Source: Bordetella sp. LUAb4 (GTDB taxonomy: Bacteria > Pseudomonadota > Gammaproteobacteria > Burkholderiales > Burkholderiaceae_B). Taken from it: 64,000 nucleotides of DNA. Positions within the stretch are counted from its first letter, which is position 1. Each line of letters opens with the position of its first letter. The stretch is taken from contig NZ_JAHPZX010000002.1 in NCBI RefSeq assembly GCF_021325795.1, positions 868,001 to 932,000 of the forward strand, in the 5' to 3' direction. The translations under genes were made by a program, and so were the position numbers. Positions 45,873-54,535 of this stretch are shown here, one piece after another. The notes beneath the pieces were generated by a model. The model searched no databases and was not told the origin of the DNA. It was given only the letters and a program-made list of their open reading frames with translations.

Positions 45873-45904
45873 CGGAAGCCCGCGCTTGCGCCAGCCGCAC
45901 ACCG

Positions 45905-46888
45905 TCAATCCAACGTCACCCCCGCATCCTTCACCACCTTCGCCCACCGCAAGATCTCGCTGTCGACGAAGGCCCCGAACGCCGGTCCGCTCAGATCCGG
46001 GATGTCCGAACCATTGCTGGCCCATTGCTCCTTGATCTTGGGCGTGTTCAAGGCCACTTTCACCTCGCGGATCATGCGATCGATGGCCGGCTGCGGCGTC
46101 CCCTTGGGCGCCCATAAGGCATACCAGGTCGAGACCTCGAAATTCTTCACGCCTGCCTCGGCCGCCGTCGGTATGTCAGGAAAACTGGGCGAACGCTGCG
46201 CCGACGCCACCGCCAAGGCCTTGATGGTGCCCGCGCGTATCTGCTGGGCCGACGAACCCAGGCCGTCGAACGCCATATCCACCTGTCCGCCCATCAAAGC
46301 CGACATCATGGGCCCCGCCCCCTGATAAGGCACATCGACCAGGACGATGCCCGTCTGCATGGCAAACAACTCACCCGCCAGGTGATGCGTACTGCCTTTG
46401 CCCGCGGTGCCGAAGTTGATCTGCCCCGGCCGCGCCTTGGCGTAGGTAATGAACTCCTGCAACGTCTTGACGGGCAGCTTGCCGGTGTTGATGACGACCA
46501 CCTGCGGCGGTTGCGCCAACAAGGCCACCGGCACGAAGTCCTTCTGGATGTCGTAGCTGAGCTGCTTGTACAGCGAAGGCGCCAGGGCGTGATGCGCACC
46601 GCCCATGAAGAAGGTATAGCCATCGGGCTTGGCCTTGGCCGCCACGCCCGCGCCCACCGTACCGCCGGCGCCCCCCTTGTTGTCGATGACCACCGCATGG
46701 CCCAGCTGCTGCGTCAACTGCGCCGACAATGGCCGCGCGAAAGTATCGGTGCCCCCGCCCGCCGGGAACGGCACGATGATGGTGACGGGGCGTTCAGGCC
46801 AGTCGGCCCGCGCCGACGCAGGAACGCTCAATGCCGCGACAGCGGCCGCCATGGCGGCACACGCCGCGATGCTGTTTCGAAGCTTCAT
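45905..46888 (-). CDS. Tripartite tricarboxylate transporter (Bug) receptor, malonate operon
   Basis: 327 residues with signal peptide (AACAAMAAAVAALSVPASARA), then WPERPVTIIVPFPAGGGTDT and DNKGGAGGTVGAGVAAKA, the Bug ligand-loop motifs, and a second-lobe VPYQGAGPMMSALMGGQ. ATG 46888 is chosen since the frame upstream of it lies in the leader after matB. It is the last gene of the GntR-MCD-ECH-MatB set, 136 bp after matB, suggesting it recognises malonate or a related diacid. No membrane subunits are present, so uptake needs partners elsewhere. Confidence 0.93.
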   Translation of the reverse strand: MKLRNSIAACAAMAAAVAALSVPASARADWPERPVTIIVPFPAGGGTDTFARPLSAQLTQQLGHAVVIDNKGGAGGTVGAGVAAKAKPDGYTFFMGGAHHALAPSLYKQLSYDIQKDFVPVALLAQPPQVVVINTGKLPVKTLQEFITYAKARPGQINFGTAGKGSTHHLAGELFAMQTGIVLVDVPYQGAGPMMSALMGGQVDMAFDGLGSSAQQIRAGTIKALAVASAQRSPSFPDIPTAAEAGVKNFEVSTWYALWAPKGTPQPAIDRMIREVKVALNTPKIKEQWASNGSDIPDLSGPAFGAFVDSEILRWAKVVKDAGVTLD

Positions 46889-47024
46889 GTCTCTCCTCCC
46901 GATGCTGCGTAGGATGGGCCAAGGCCCATCGGTTGTGACGGCGCCATGCGGGCCGTCGTTTTTACTGTTCTTACGCAAACCACCTTGGTGCTGTTTTCTG
47001 GTGCATCCTCCTGTCGTTTCGTAC

Positions 47025-48566
47025 TCACCCTTGCCCGTACGTGTCCCGCAACACATTCTTCTGCACCTTACCCATGGTATTTCGCGGCAACTGATCCGCG
47101 ACATGAATCCGCTTGGGCACCTTGAAGTTGGCGATGCGGGCTTTCAATTCCGTTTGCATGGCGGCCGGATCCAGATGAGCCCCCGCGCGCGGCACGACCA
47201 CCGCCACCACGGCCTCGCCGAAGTCCACATGCGGCACGCCGATCACGGCGGACTCCGCCACCCCCGGCATTTCATCGATGATGCTTTCGATCTCCTTGGG
47301 ATAGACGTTGAACCCGCCGGAAATGATCAGGTCCTTGCTACGCCCCACGATGGAAAGGTAGTCGACCGGAATCGGATGTCCGGCCGCCTCGCCCCCCCAA
47401 CGGCCGACGTCGCCCGTCTTGAACCAACCATCCTCGGTGAACTCTTCGGCCGTCTTCTCCGGCATGCGCCAGTACCCGGAAAACACATTCGGGCCACGCA
47501 CCTGCACATTGCCGATCTCGCCTGGCGGCAAGGCCACGCCTTTGTCGCTGACCACCCGCACGTCCACGCCAGGCAAGGCCGGACCCACGGTGCCGCCCAC
47601 GCGCGGTCCCAGCACCGCATCGTAAGGATTGGACGTCAGCATGACCGTCTCGCTCATGCCATAGCGTTCCAGGATGGTATGGCCGGTGCGCGTCTGGAAT
47701 TCGTTGAACGTCTCGGTCAGCAAGGGCGCCGAGCCGCTGATGAACAAACGCATGCGGGCGCAGGCTTCGCGCGTGAAGCGCGCATCGGCCAATAGCCGCA
47801 CATAGTAAGTAGGCACGCCCATCATCACCGTGCTCTGGGGCAGGTAATGCAACGCCTGCTCGATATCCAGTTTGGGCAGCCAGATCATCTTCGCGCCGGC
47901 CAGCAAGGCACCATGCGACGCCACGAACAAGCCGTGCACGTGGAAGATGGGCAGCATGTGCAGCAACACATCATCACTGCGCCAGCCCCAATACTCGTTG
48001 AGCGTGCGCGCATTCGCCGCCAGATTGCCGTGCGACAGCATGGCACCCTTGCTGCGGCCCGTGGTACCCGACGTATACAGGATGGCGGCCAGGTCGGCGG
48101 CATCACGCTGAACCGTGCGGAAAGCCTGCGGCTGCGTCGCGGCGGCCTGCAGCAGCGTGCCGGTGCGATCTTCATCCAGCGTGTAGACATGCGCGGCGCC
48201 GGACTTATCCGCAAGCTTGCGCACCCAAGCCTCGTTGACGCTGGAGCACACCACCACATCAGGCTCGGCATTGCCCAGGAAGTATTCGATCTCCGCTTCG
48301 CGATAGGCGGTATTCAACGGCAGATAGACCAGCCCGGCACGCAAGGTCGCCAGGTATAGCAGCAGCGCTTCGGGAGACTTCTCCACCTGCACGGCCACGC
48401 GGGCGCCCTTGGGCAAGTCCAGCGATTTCAGCAGATTGGCCAGGCAGGCGCTGGCACGGTCGATGTCGTCCCAGGTGTAACGCAGCGTCGGCGTCTCCAG
48501 GGCCACTAATCCGCGGTCTTGCGGGAATCCCGCTTCCAGCACGGCATACAGGTTGGCATTACTCAC
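47025..48566 (-). CDS. matB: Malonyl-CoA synthetase (AMP-forming)
   Basis: MatB activates malonate with CoA and ATP to malonyl-CoA. The AMP-binding core YTSGTTGRSKGAMLSHGN is complete (residues about 170-187), as are ERYGMSETVML and the hinge GRSKDLIISGGFNVYPKEIE. The C-terminal catalytic Lys is in RNTMGKVQKN. At 513 residues it is typical of MatB, and the neighbours (malonyl-CoA decarboxylase, GntR) make malonate far more likely than a fatty acid. It lies 5 bp downstream of the enoyl-CoA hydratase-like gene. Confidence 0.93.
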   Translation of the reverse strand: MSNANLYAVLEAGFPQDRGLVALETPTLRYTWDDIDRASACLANLLKSLDLPKGARVAVQVEKSPEALLLYLATLRAGLVYLPLNTAYREAEIEYFLGNAEPDVVVCSSVNEAWVRKLADKSGAAHVYTLDEDRTGTLLQAAATQPQAFRTVQRDAADLAAILYTSGTTGRSKGAMLSHGNLAANARTLNEYWGWRSDDVLLHMLPIFHVHGLFVASHGALLAGAKMIWLPKLDIEQALHYLPQSTVMMGVPTYYVRLLADARFTREACARMRLFISGSAPLLTETFNEFQTRTGHTILERYGMSETVMLTSNPYDAVLGPRVGGTVGPALPGVDVRVVSDKGVALPPGEIGNVQVRGPNVFSGYWRMPEKTAEEFTEDGWFKTGDVGRWGGEAAGHPIPVDYLSIVGRSKDLIISGGFNVYPKEIESIIDEMPGVAESAVIGVPHVDFGEAVVAVVVPRAGAHLDPAAMQTELKARIANFKVPKRIHVADQLPRNTMGKVQKNVLRDTYGQG

Positions 48567-48571
48567 CGTCT

Positions 48572-49399
48572 TCAGTCTCCGGAAAATGTTGGTTCTTCGC
48601 CTGCCAGGAAAGCACGCACGCCTTCCCGATGATCATGGCTGTCGGCATAGGTAAAAAAGCCAGGATATTCTTTTTCTTGCAAGGGATCGCCACGCGTCAG
48701 CCGGCGCAAGGTCTGTTTGTTGATGCGCGCCGCCAGCGGCGCACCGCGCAGGATACGGGTAGCGCACAGGCGGGTTTCGGCGGCCAGCTCCGCATCGGCC
48801 ACTACCCGCGTCAACAGCCCCAGGGACCGCGCCTCGGCGGCGTTCAGGATGCGGCCTTCGAGCAGCAGCTCCAGCGTCGTGGCGTAGCCGGCCAGGCGCA
48901 GCAGGCCCTGCATTTCGTCCGGCGCCATGGGAAATCCAAGGCGGTTGATAGGCACGCCGAAGCGCGCCGACGCGGTGGCGATACGCAGGTCGCATTGGCT
49001 GGCGATTTCCAGGCCGCCACCCACGCAAACACCTTCGATGCTGGCCACCACGGGATGCGGGCAATCGGCAAGCGCGCGCAAGGCCGGCGCCAGGATGTTG
49101 CGGTGATAGTTCTGCACCGTCGCGTGGTCGCGCCGCTCCTGGGGAAACTCACGGATATCCGCCCCGGCGGCGAAGTTCCCGGCTGCCCCCGCGATGATCA
49201 CGCAACGCACCGATGGGTCGGCCGCCAGCTCGGTGAAGATCCGCGCCAACTGCCGCCACATGGCGACCGTGATGGCATTCATCCTGCCGGGATGGTCCAG
49301 GGTGACGAAGGCAAGAGCGCCTTCGCGTTCGTAACGCACGCATCCGGGGGCGGACCGAGACCCAGCCCCAGCTTCAGGCGGCGATGACGCTGCGGACAT
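48572..49399 (-). CDS. Enoyl-CoA hydratase/isomerase-family protein
   Basis: The crotonase fold is shown by the oxyanion motifs AGNFAAGADIREF and IEGVCVGGGLEIASQCDLR. The first catalytic Glu (GGGLEIA) is present, but the second, in the usual FGQPEI, reads FGVPINRLGF, so classic hydration may be replaced by another crotonase-type reaction. ATG 49399 follows GGAG at 5 nt. It is located between malonyl-CoA decarboxylase (13 bp) and MatB (5 bp). Role in malonate or odd-chain use is inferred. Confidence 0.88.
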   Translation of the reverse strand: MSAASSPPEAGAGSRSAPGCVRYEREGALAFVTLDHPGRMNAITVAMWRQLARIFTELAADPSVRCVIIAGAAGNFAAGADIREFPQERRDHATVQNYHRNILAPALRALADCPHPVVASIEGVCVGGGLEIASQCDLRIATASARFGVPINRLGFPMAPDEMQGLLRLAGYATTLELLLEGRILNAAEARSLGLLTRVVADAELAAETRLCATRILRGAPLAARINKQTLRRLTRGDPLQEKEYPGFFTYADSHDHREGVRAFLAGEEPTFSGD

Positions 49400-49412
49400 G
49401 TAATCTCCTGGC

Positions 49413-50786
49413 TCAGGACATGCGCGCGATGGCGCGGCTGATGGCGGGCTTGCCCTCACCCAACCGGGTCAGATTGTCGTCCAAGGCGTCCAATTCGTAC
49501 AGATAGTTCACCATCAGCGCGGAGGACTGAGCCAAGCCCTTGCTCGACCGGTCGGCGCCCCAGTTCAGGCGTTCGATGCGCGCACCGTTGCCCAGATGGA
49601 AGCGCGCCACCGGATCCACGGGCTGGCCGTTCTTGACGGTCTGCAGGTAATGCACCGCCAGCTTTTGTCCGGCCCGCCGCACGGTCTCGGACCCTGCCCC
49701 CGCACCCGCCCGGCTCAGGCGCGCCACCCAACGCGCACCATCGGGCACCCGTTGACGCGGGCGCTCGCGGGTCTTGTCGCGCACGATGGCCTCCACCGCG
49801 TCGGCGTCCAGCTTGCCCAGCCAGTCGTTGAAACCGGGAATGGGTGACAAGGTGGCAAAGGACTTCAGCTTGGGCAGGTCCTCCAGCAGGGCATCGATCA
49901 CCCGCTTGAGCAGGAAATTACCGAAGCTGATGCCGCGCAGACCGGGCTGAGTGTTGGAGATGGAATAGAAGATCGCCCAGCGCGCCTTGTCCAGGTTCTG
50001 CGCCGGCTGGCGCGCGTCCAACAAGGCCTGCACGTTGTCGGCCATCTGCGTGGCGAAGGCCACCTCGACGAAGATCAGCGGGGTGTCCGGCATCTGGGGA
50101 TGGAAGTAGGCATAGCAGCGGCGATCTTCCGCCACACGGCGCTTGAGGTCATCCCAGGACTGGATCTCATGCACGGCCTCGTAGATGATCAGCTTTTCCA
50201 GCAAGGACGCCGGGCTGTCCCAGGTCAGGCGGCGCAGCTCCAGCAGCCCCACGTCGAACCAGGCCGACAGCAGGCCTTCCAGCGTATTGTCCAGGGCCGG
50301 CAGGCCGCTGACCTGCTTGCGCCAGCGCAGCATATCGGCGCGCAGGCTGACCAGGAAGCGCAGACCATCGGGCTGGTTGTTGAAACGGCGGAACACGCGG
50401 GCCACGGCTTCACCATCCACTTGCTCCGCGGGCTGGCAGGCGGCCAGCATGGTCAGCATGGCGCGCCGCCCCTTGGCGTCGGCCGCCGTGTAGCTCTGGC
50501 ACCAGGCGGCCGCCAGGCGGTTGGCGGCGACATCGGTCGAACGCGCGGCAAACAGCGGCCGCAGCGCGTCGGTGCTGGGGAAACGATCGCGCTCCCACAA
50601 CCGCAGCAGGCGCGCCATCAGACCGGCCTCGGCGCCCACTTCCACGGCGTCGCCATCGTTGCGCGCCGGAGAGACGGACACGGCGGCGGCCGGCACGGTG
50701 GCAACCCCGCTATTGCGGGCCGCCGTAATGGCGTTGTCAGACGTGCGCGCGGCGCGCACGGGGGCTTGCACTTGCGGATCGTTCAT
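49413..50786 (-). CDS. Malonyl-CoA decarboxylase
   Basis: MCD converts malonyl-CoA to acetyl-CoA and CO2, completing the malonate pathway with MatB. Family blocks include RGISFGNFLLKRVIDALLED, TLSPIPGFNDWLGK and LNWGADRSSKGLAQSSALMV, with the catalytic Ser/His region intact in appearance. ATG 50786 is used; the frame further upstream lies in the GntR gene. Its first 50 bp overlap the 3' end of GntR. An Ala-rich N-terminal tail of about 55 residues precedes the conserved part. Confidence 0.93.
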   Translation of the reverse strand: MNDPQVQAPVRAARTSDNAITAARNSGVATVPAAAVSVSPARNDGDAVEVGAEAGLMARLLRLWERDRFPSTDALRPLFAARSTDVAANRLAAAWCQSYTAADAKGRRAMLTMLAACQPAEQVDGEAVARVFRRFNNQPDGLRFLVSLRADMLRWRKQVSGLPALDNTLEGLLSAWFDVGLLELRRLTWDSPASLLEKLIIYEAVHEIQSWDDLKRRVAEDRRCYAYFHPQMPDTPLIFVEVAFATQMADNVQALLDARQPAQNLDKARWAIFYSISNTQPGLRGISFGNFLLKRVIDALLEDLPKLKSFATLSPIPGFNDWLGKLDADAVEAIVRDKTRERPRQRVPDGARWVARLSRAGAGAGSETVRRAGQKLAVHYLQTVKNGQPVDPVARFHLGNGARIERLNWGADRSSKGLAQSSALMVNYLYELDALDDNLTRLGEGKPAISRAIARMS

Positions 50787-51522
50787 AGTCGGGCTCCGGT
50801 GTGGCGGGGTACGGGGCGGGAGTAGTGAGAGATGGCGCGCTGGCATAAGGAGCCAGCCCCGGCCGGGGCTGTTGGGCGTCCAGCACGCGCAGCGCATCGA
50901 GCTGGCGCAGCAGATGGCCGCGCGCCAAGGCTTCGGCACCTTCGGCGTCGTGGGCGGCGATGGCGGCGTAGATGGCCATGTGCTCGGCACAAGAGGCCTG
51001 TATCCGGCCAGGCAGTGCCAGGCTTTTATGACGGGACAGGCTGAGGACCTTGCGCAGGTTGCCGATCATGTCGGACAACCAGCGGTTATCGGCCAAGGCC
51101 TGGATCGCTTCGTGGATGACGTAGTTCGCCTGGTAGTAGGCGTCGATGTCGCCGGCGGCGGCATGCGCTTGCAGGGTGTCGTGCAAGCCACGCAGTCGTG
51201 CCATGTCCGCGGGCGTGGCCTTGCGGGCGGCCTCATGCGCGCAACGGCCTTCCAGCATGGCCATCAGCGGGAAGATTTCATCCAGATCCCGTAGTGACAG
51301 CTCGTTGACGAAGCAGCCACGGCGCGGCTCCAGACGTACCAGGCCCTCGCTGGCCAGCAGTTTCAATGCCTCGCGCAGGGGCGTGCGGGATATGCCCAAT
51401 TGGGCCGCCAGCCGCAATTCATCTACCCATTCACCCGCTGCCAGCGCGCGCGACTGGATCATGGCTCGCAAGCGGTCGGCGGCTTCCAGATACAGCGCTT
51501 GCCGGACGATAGGCGCGGTCAT
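50737..51522 (-). CDS. GntR-family (FadR-type) regulator of malonate operon
   Basis: The N-terminal winged helix (residues about 12-70; LRLAAQLGISRTPLREALKL, SEGLVRLEPRRGCFV) is of the GntR type, and the all-helical C-terminal FCD-like domain (IHEAIQALADNRWLSDMI) puts it in the FadR subgroup. It is the first gene of the malonate set, overlapping the decarboxylase by 50 bp, and corresponds to MatR in position. A 23-bp palindrome 5 bp before its ATG suggests autoregulation. The ligand is presumably malonate or malonyl-CoA. Confidence 0.9.
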   Translation of the reverse strand: MTAPIVRQALYLEAADRLRAMIQSRALAAGEWVDELRLAAQLGISRTPLREALKLLASEGLVRLEPRRGCFVNELSLRDLDEIFPLMAMLEGRCAHEAARKATPADMARLRGLHDTLQAHAAAGDIDAYYQANYVIHEAIQALADNRWLSDMIGNLRKVLSLSRHKSLALPGRIQASCAEHMAIYAAIAAHDAEGAEALARGHLLRQLDALRVLDAQQPRPGLAPYASAPSLTTPAPYPATPEPDYERSASASPRARRAHV

Positions 51523-51526
51523 GGGG

Positions 51527-51549
51527 TTCCGTAATTCATAATTATGGAA
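51527..51549. promoter_or_regulatory. 23-bp imperfect palindrome, candidate MatR/GntR operator
   Basis: TTCCGTAATT (51527-51536) and AATTATGGAA (51540-51549) are complementary with one mismatch around CAT. It lies 5 bp upstream of the GntR start codon and overlaps its weak ribosome-site region, so binding could block both transcription and translation initiation of the malonate operon. Confidence 0.6.
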
Positions 51550-51599
51550 GTCCTCATGGTAGCCCTATCCCTGAACTTTGCAAGCGGAGAACCGCGATC

Positions 51600-51735
51600 C
51601 TGCCCTCGTCCAGATGGCGGAGTAGATCCGTGATACGTAAACACGAGCCTTCGGCGCCAACCGTGCATTCTGCTCCACCAGCACGATGGCCAGCTGCGTT
51701 TCCCGATTGATGCGTTCAATGGCCGCCGCGTCCTC
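51600..51735 (-). pseudogene. LivF-like ABC ATPase remnant
   Basis: Minus-strand translation gives AIERINRETQLAIVLVEQNA followed by RLAPKARV, the region just after Walker B in branched-chain amino-acid ABC ATPases (LivF), including the switch-region VEQNA. The frame decays after about 45 residues, and neither Walker A nor the signature motif remains. It lies between the RraA-like gene and the GntR gene, marking a lost ABC transporter operon. Confidence 0.65.
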
Positions 51736-51803
51736 CATCTGGCGAATGGCAACACGTCTCGGAGTGAGCCTGCGGGTGCAGGACCTACAGGCTCAGGCTT
51801 GAC

Positions 51804-52517
51804 TTACTTGCTCTTGGCCTGCGCCTCATAGCGCGCCAGATTCTCGGCGTTCATCGGATAGAGTCCCGTCAGCGGCGCGCCCTTGCGTACCTCTTCCAGG
51901 ATCCAGGCTTCCGAGCGCTCCTGTTCCAGCGCGGTTTCCAGCACCGCGTCCAGCAAGGCCGCGGGGATGACCACCGCCCCGTCCTCGTCGGCAACGATGA
52001 TGTCATTGGGCATCACGGCAACGCCGCCGCAGCCTATGGCTTGCTGCCAGCCGACGAACGCCATCTGGCTCACGGCGGGCGGCGCGGCGACGCCGCTGCA
52101 CCAGACGGGGAGATCCGCGGTAAGGATTCCGGCCCGGTCGCGCACCGCGCCGGCCGTCACCAGGCCGGCGACGCCGCGCTGATGCATGCGCGCGCAAAGA
52201 ATGTCGCCAAAGATGCCGCTATCGGTGATGCCGGCGGTGTCGGCGACGGCGACGCAGCCCGCCGGCATGGCTTCCACCGCCGCGCGCGTCGAGGTCGGCG
52301 AAGACCAGGCGGCAGGCGATGTGATGTCCTCGCGCTGCGGAATGAAACGCAGCGTGAAAGCCGGGCCGACGATACGCTTCTGCCCGGCCGCAAACGGGGC
52401 GGTGCCGCGCAGCCAGACGTTGCGCACGCCTTTCTTGAAAAGAATGGTCGTCAACGTGGCTGTCGTCACCTGCGAAAGTGTCGCGACAACCTGGGGATCG
52501 AGTGTGATGGTGTCCAT
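51804..52517 (-). CDS. RraA-family protein / HMG-type aldolase-like
   Basis: The family covers RNase E inhibitor RraA and 4-hydroxy-4-methyl-2-oxoglutarate/oxaloacetate aldolases. Key residues include GDILCARMHQRGVAGLVTAG with the R and D of AVRDRAG, and NDIIVADEDGAVVIP near residue 170. Length 237 is closer to the enzyme group than to RraA proper (about 160). It is transcribed after an SDR gene (45 bp gap), so a catabolic aldolase or decarboxylase role is more likely; substrate not shown. Confidence 0.88.
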   Translation of the reverse strand: MDTITLDPQVVATLSQVTTATLTTILFKKGVRNVWLRGTAPFAAGQKRIVGPAFTLRFIPQREDITSPAAWSSPTSTRAAVEAMPAGCVAVADTAGITDSGIFGDILCARMHQRGVAGLVTAGAVRDRAGILTADLPVWCSGVAAPPAVSQMAFVGWQQAIGCGGVAVMPNDIIVADEDGAVVIPAALLDAVLETALEQERSEAWILEEVRKGAPLTGLYPMNAENLARYEAQAKSK

Positions 52518-52562
52518 GGGCGAGGGAGTAGGTAAAAGGGAAAACGGACCGAACCAGGTTAA

Positions 52563-53342
52563 TCAGATGCTGGCGATCAAGCCGCCGTCCACGCGCACCA
52601 CCGAGCCGGTGATATAGCCCGCGCGCTGGCCGGCCAGGAACGCCACCGTGTCGGCATATTCCTCCGGCTCGCCATAGCGGCCCACCGGAATGGATGCCGT
52701 GCTCGCCGCGCTGATCTGCGCCACTGGCTTGCCGTCCCGCCGTGCTTTCTCTTCATCGAGGAAGCGGATGCGCGCGGTGGCGATACGTCCCGGCACGATG
52801 ATGTTGGCGGTGATGCCGTCACGCGCGATCTCACGCGCCAGCGTCTTGGACCAGCCCAGCAAGGTGGACCGCAGCGAATTCGACAGACCCAGGTTGGGAA
52901 TCGGCGCAATGACGCCCGAGGACGCACTGGTGATGATGCGCCCCCAACCCCGCGCGCGCATCGCCGGCAGCACCGCATCCGTGATGGCGATGACCGGCAG
53001 CACCATGCTGTCAAAGCCCTGGCGCCAAGTCGATACGGGCTGTTCGGCGGCCGGTGACGGCGCCGGGCCGCCCGTGTTGTTGATCAGGATGTCGACATCG
53101 CCGAAGCGTTCGCGTATGGCGGCCAGCCGCTCCGGAATCACGTCCAGGTCCGCCAGGTCCCATTGCAGCGCCAGGCTGCGCTGCGGGTCCAGCGCTGACG
53201 CGGCGCGGCCCGCGGCAGTGCCATCGATGTCGGCCAGCACCACACGCGCGCCTTCGCGCGCCAAGGCGTGCGCAATCGCCCCGCCCAGTCCGCCACCGGC
53301 GCCCAATACCAGCGCCGTCTTGTCCTTCAATCCGAGATCCAT
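52563..53342 (-). CDS. SDR-family oxidoreductase without a YxxxK motif
   Basis: The Rossmann motif is GAGGGLG (near residue 15), with DILINNTGG for the NNAG region and ITSASSGVIAPIP for the catalytic Ser. In place of YxxxK the sequence reads PNLGLSNSLRSTLLGWSKTL, with no Tyr and no Lys at the expected spacing. The C-terminal TGSVVRVDGG is standard. This subgroup may use a different mechanism. ATG 53342 follows AAGGAAG. Divergent from a LysR gene and upstream of the RraA-like gene, so probably a LysR-controlled catabolic pair. Confidence 0.88.
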   Translation of the reverse strand: MDLGLKDKTALVLGAGGGLGGAIAHALAREGARVVLADIDGTAAGRAASALDPQRSLALQWDLADLDVIPERLAAIRERFGDVDILINNTGGPAPSPAAEQPVSTWRQGFDSMVLPVIAITDAVLPAMRARGWGRIITSASSGVIAPIPNLGLSNSLRSTLLGWSKTLAREIARDGITANIIVPGRIATARIRFLDEEKARRDGKPVAQISAASTASIPVGRYGEPEEYADTVAFLAGQRAGYITGSVVRVDGGLIASI

Positions 53343-53403
53343 GCGTCTTCCTTCAATGCAGTTCAAAAAATCCGTTGGACGTTATCGCGGTCGCCGCTAG
53401 CGC

Positions 53404-53417
53404 ATTGGCTAGCCAAT
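53404..53417. promoter_or_regulatory. 14-bp perfect palindrome in the SDR/LysR divergent region
   Basis: ATTGGCTAGCCAAT is a perfect palindrome with no spacer, about 60 bp upstream of the SDR start and 140 bp from the LysR start. A weaker AGCGG/CCGCT repeat follows at about 53427-53441. Either could be the LysR recognition or activation site. Confidence 0.45.
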
Positions 53418-53558
53418 CCACCCTCCAGCGGTTCAGCCGCTAAGCCGATAGGCCAAGAAGCCAGTACGCCAGCAACGCACCGCCCGGCGCGCGCGACCCT
53501 TGCGCTAAGATGCCGGACCTACCATTCCCTGCCGGCCAGCGCGCCGAGGCACCCGCGC

Positions 53559-54473
53559 ATGATCACGCTGAAACAACTGGAGGCCTTTTTCTGGGCCGCG
53601 GAACTCGGTGGACTCGATCCCGCCGCGCAGCGTCTGAACACGACTCAATCGGCCATCTCCAAGCGCCTTCAGGAACTGGAGAGCGTGCTCAACATCACGT
53701 TGTTCGACCGCAGCCGCCGGCGCGCACAGATCACGCCGCAGGGCGAACGCCTGCTTGCCATGGCGCGCGACATGCTCGTCAACCGCGATCGCATCATGGA
53801 TCTCAGTACGGCGCTGTCGCCCACCGCGCGCACCCTGCGGCTGGGGGTGACCGAACTCACCGCCATGACCTGGCTGCCGGCGCTGGTGCATCGGATACGC
53901 GGCAGCCATCCGCGGGTCACGATCGCACCGGAAGTCGACACCAGCGGCCATCTGATGGAAAAGGTGCGCGAAGGTGAACTGGACCTGGCCATCGTCCCCG
54001 ACGCCTTCCGCGAGGCGCGTTTCGAAGTCGTCCCTCTGGATTCCGTCGACTACGCCTGGATGTGCAGCCCCGCTTATCTCGACGGGACGGATCATCTGGC
54101 GCTGCGCGACCTGGCGGCCTACACCATCATCGTGCAATTGCACGCGTCCGGCCTGGGCGACATGGTGGGACGCTGGCTCAAGGAACATAACGTCCACCTC
54201 GAAGATTCGCTGTCCAGCAGCAGCCTGGCCGCGCTGGCCTCCCTGACGCTGTCGGGGCTGGGCATCAGCTACCTGCCCCGGCGCATGTTCGAACCGCACA
54301 TCGCGTCCGGGCAGTTGCGCGTCATCCAAAGCACGCCGGCCCTGCCGCGCGTGCCTTATGTGATGCTGTACGACCGCTCCACCGCCGATGACTTCATCCG
54401 CTTCGTCAGCGCGCTGGCCACCGATACCTGCGACTTCACCCGCGCGCTGTCGGCCTTCGTGCCGTCGCGCTAG
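53559..54473 (+). CDS. LysR-family transcriptional regulator
   Basis: The winged helix (residues 3-60; LKQLEAFFWAAELGGLDPAA, LNTTQSAISKRLQELESVLN) and inducer-binding domain are clear; 304 residues. ATG 53559 (MITLKQL) matches the usual LysR start; the open frame extending upstream is not supported by family similarity. It is divergent from the SDR-RraA pair and convergent with a Bug receptor gene, so it likely senses a substrate imported by that receptor and degraded by the pair. Confidence 0.92.
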   Translation: MITLKQLEAFFWAAELGGLDPAAQRLNTTQSAISKRLQELESVLNITLFDRSRRRAQITPQGERLLAMARDMLVNRDRIMDLSTALSPTARTLRLGVTELTAMTWLPALVHRIRGSHPRVTIAPEVDTSGHLMEKVREGELDLAIVPDAFREARFEVVPLDSVDYAWMCSPAYLDGTDHLALRDLAAYTIIVQLHASGLGDMVGRWLKEHNVHLEDSLSSSSLAALASLTLSGLGISYLPRRMFEPHIASGQLRVIQSTPALPRVPYVMLYDRSTADDFIRFVSALATDTCDFTRALSAFVPSR

Positions 54474-54535
54474 GGACGCCAAACGCGCCGGCCGCGTTCC
54501 CCGGCTCGCCATCGACGGCGCCTCTTCCTGCCCCG

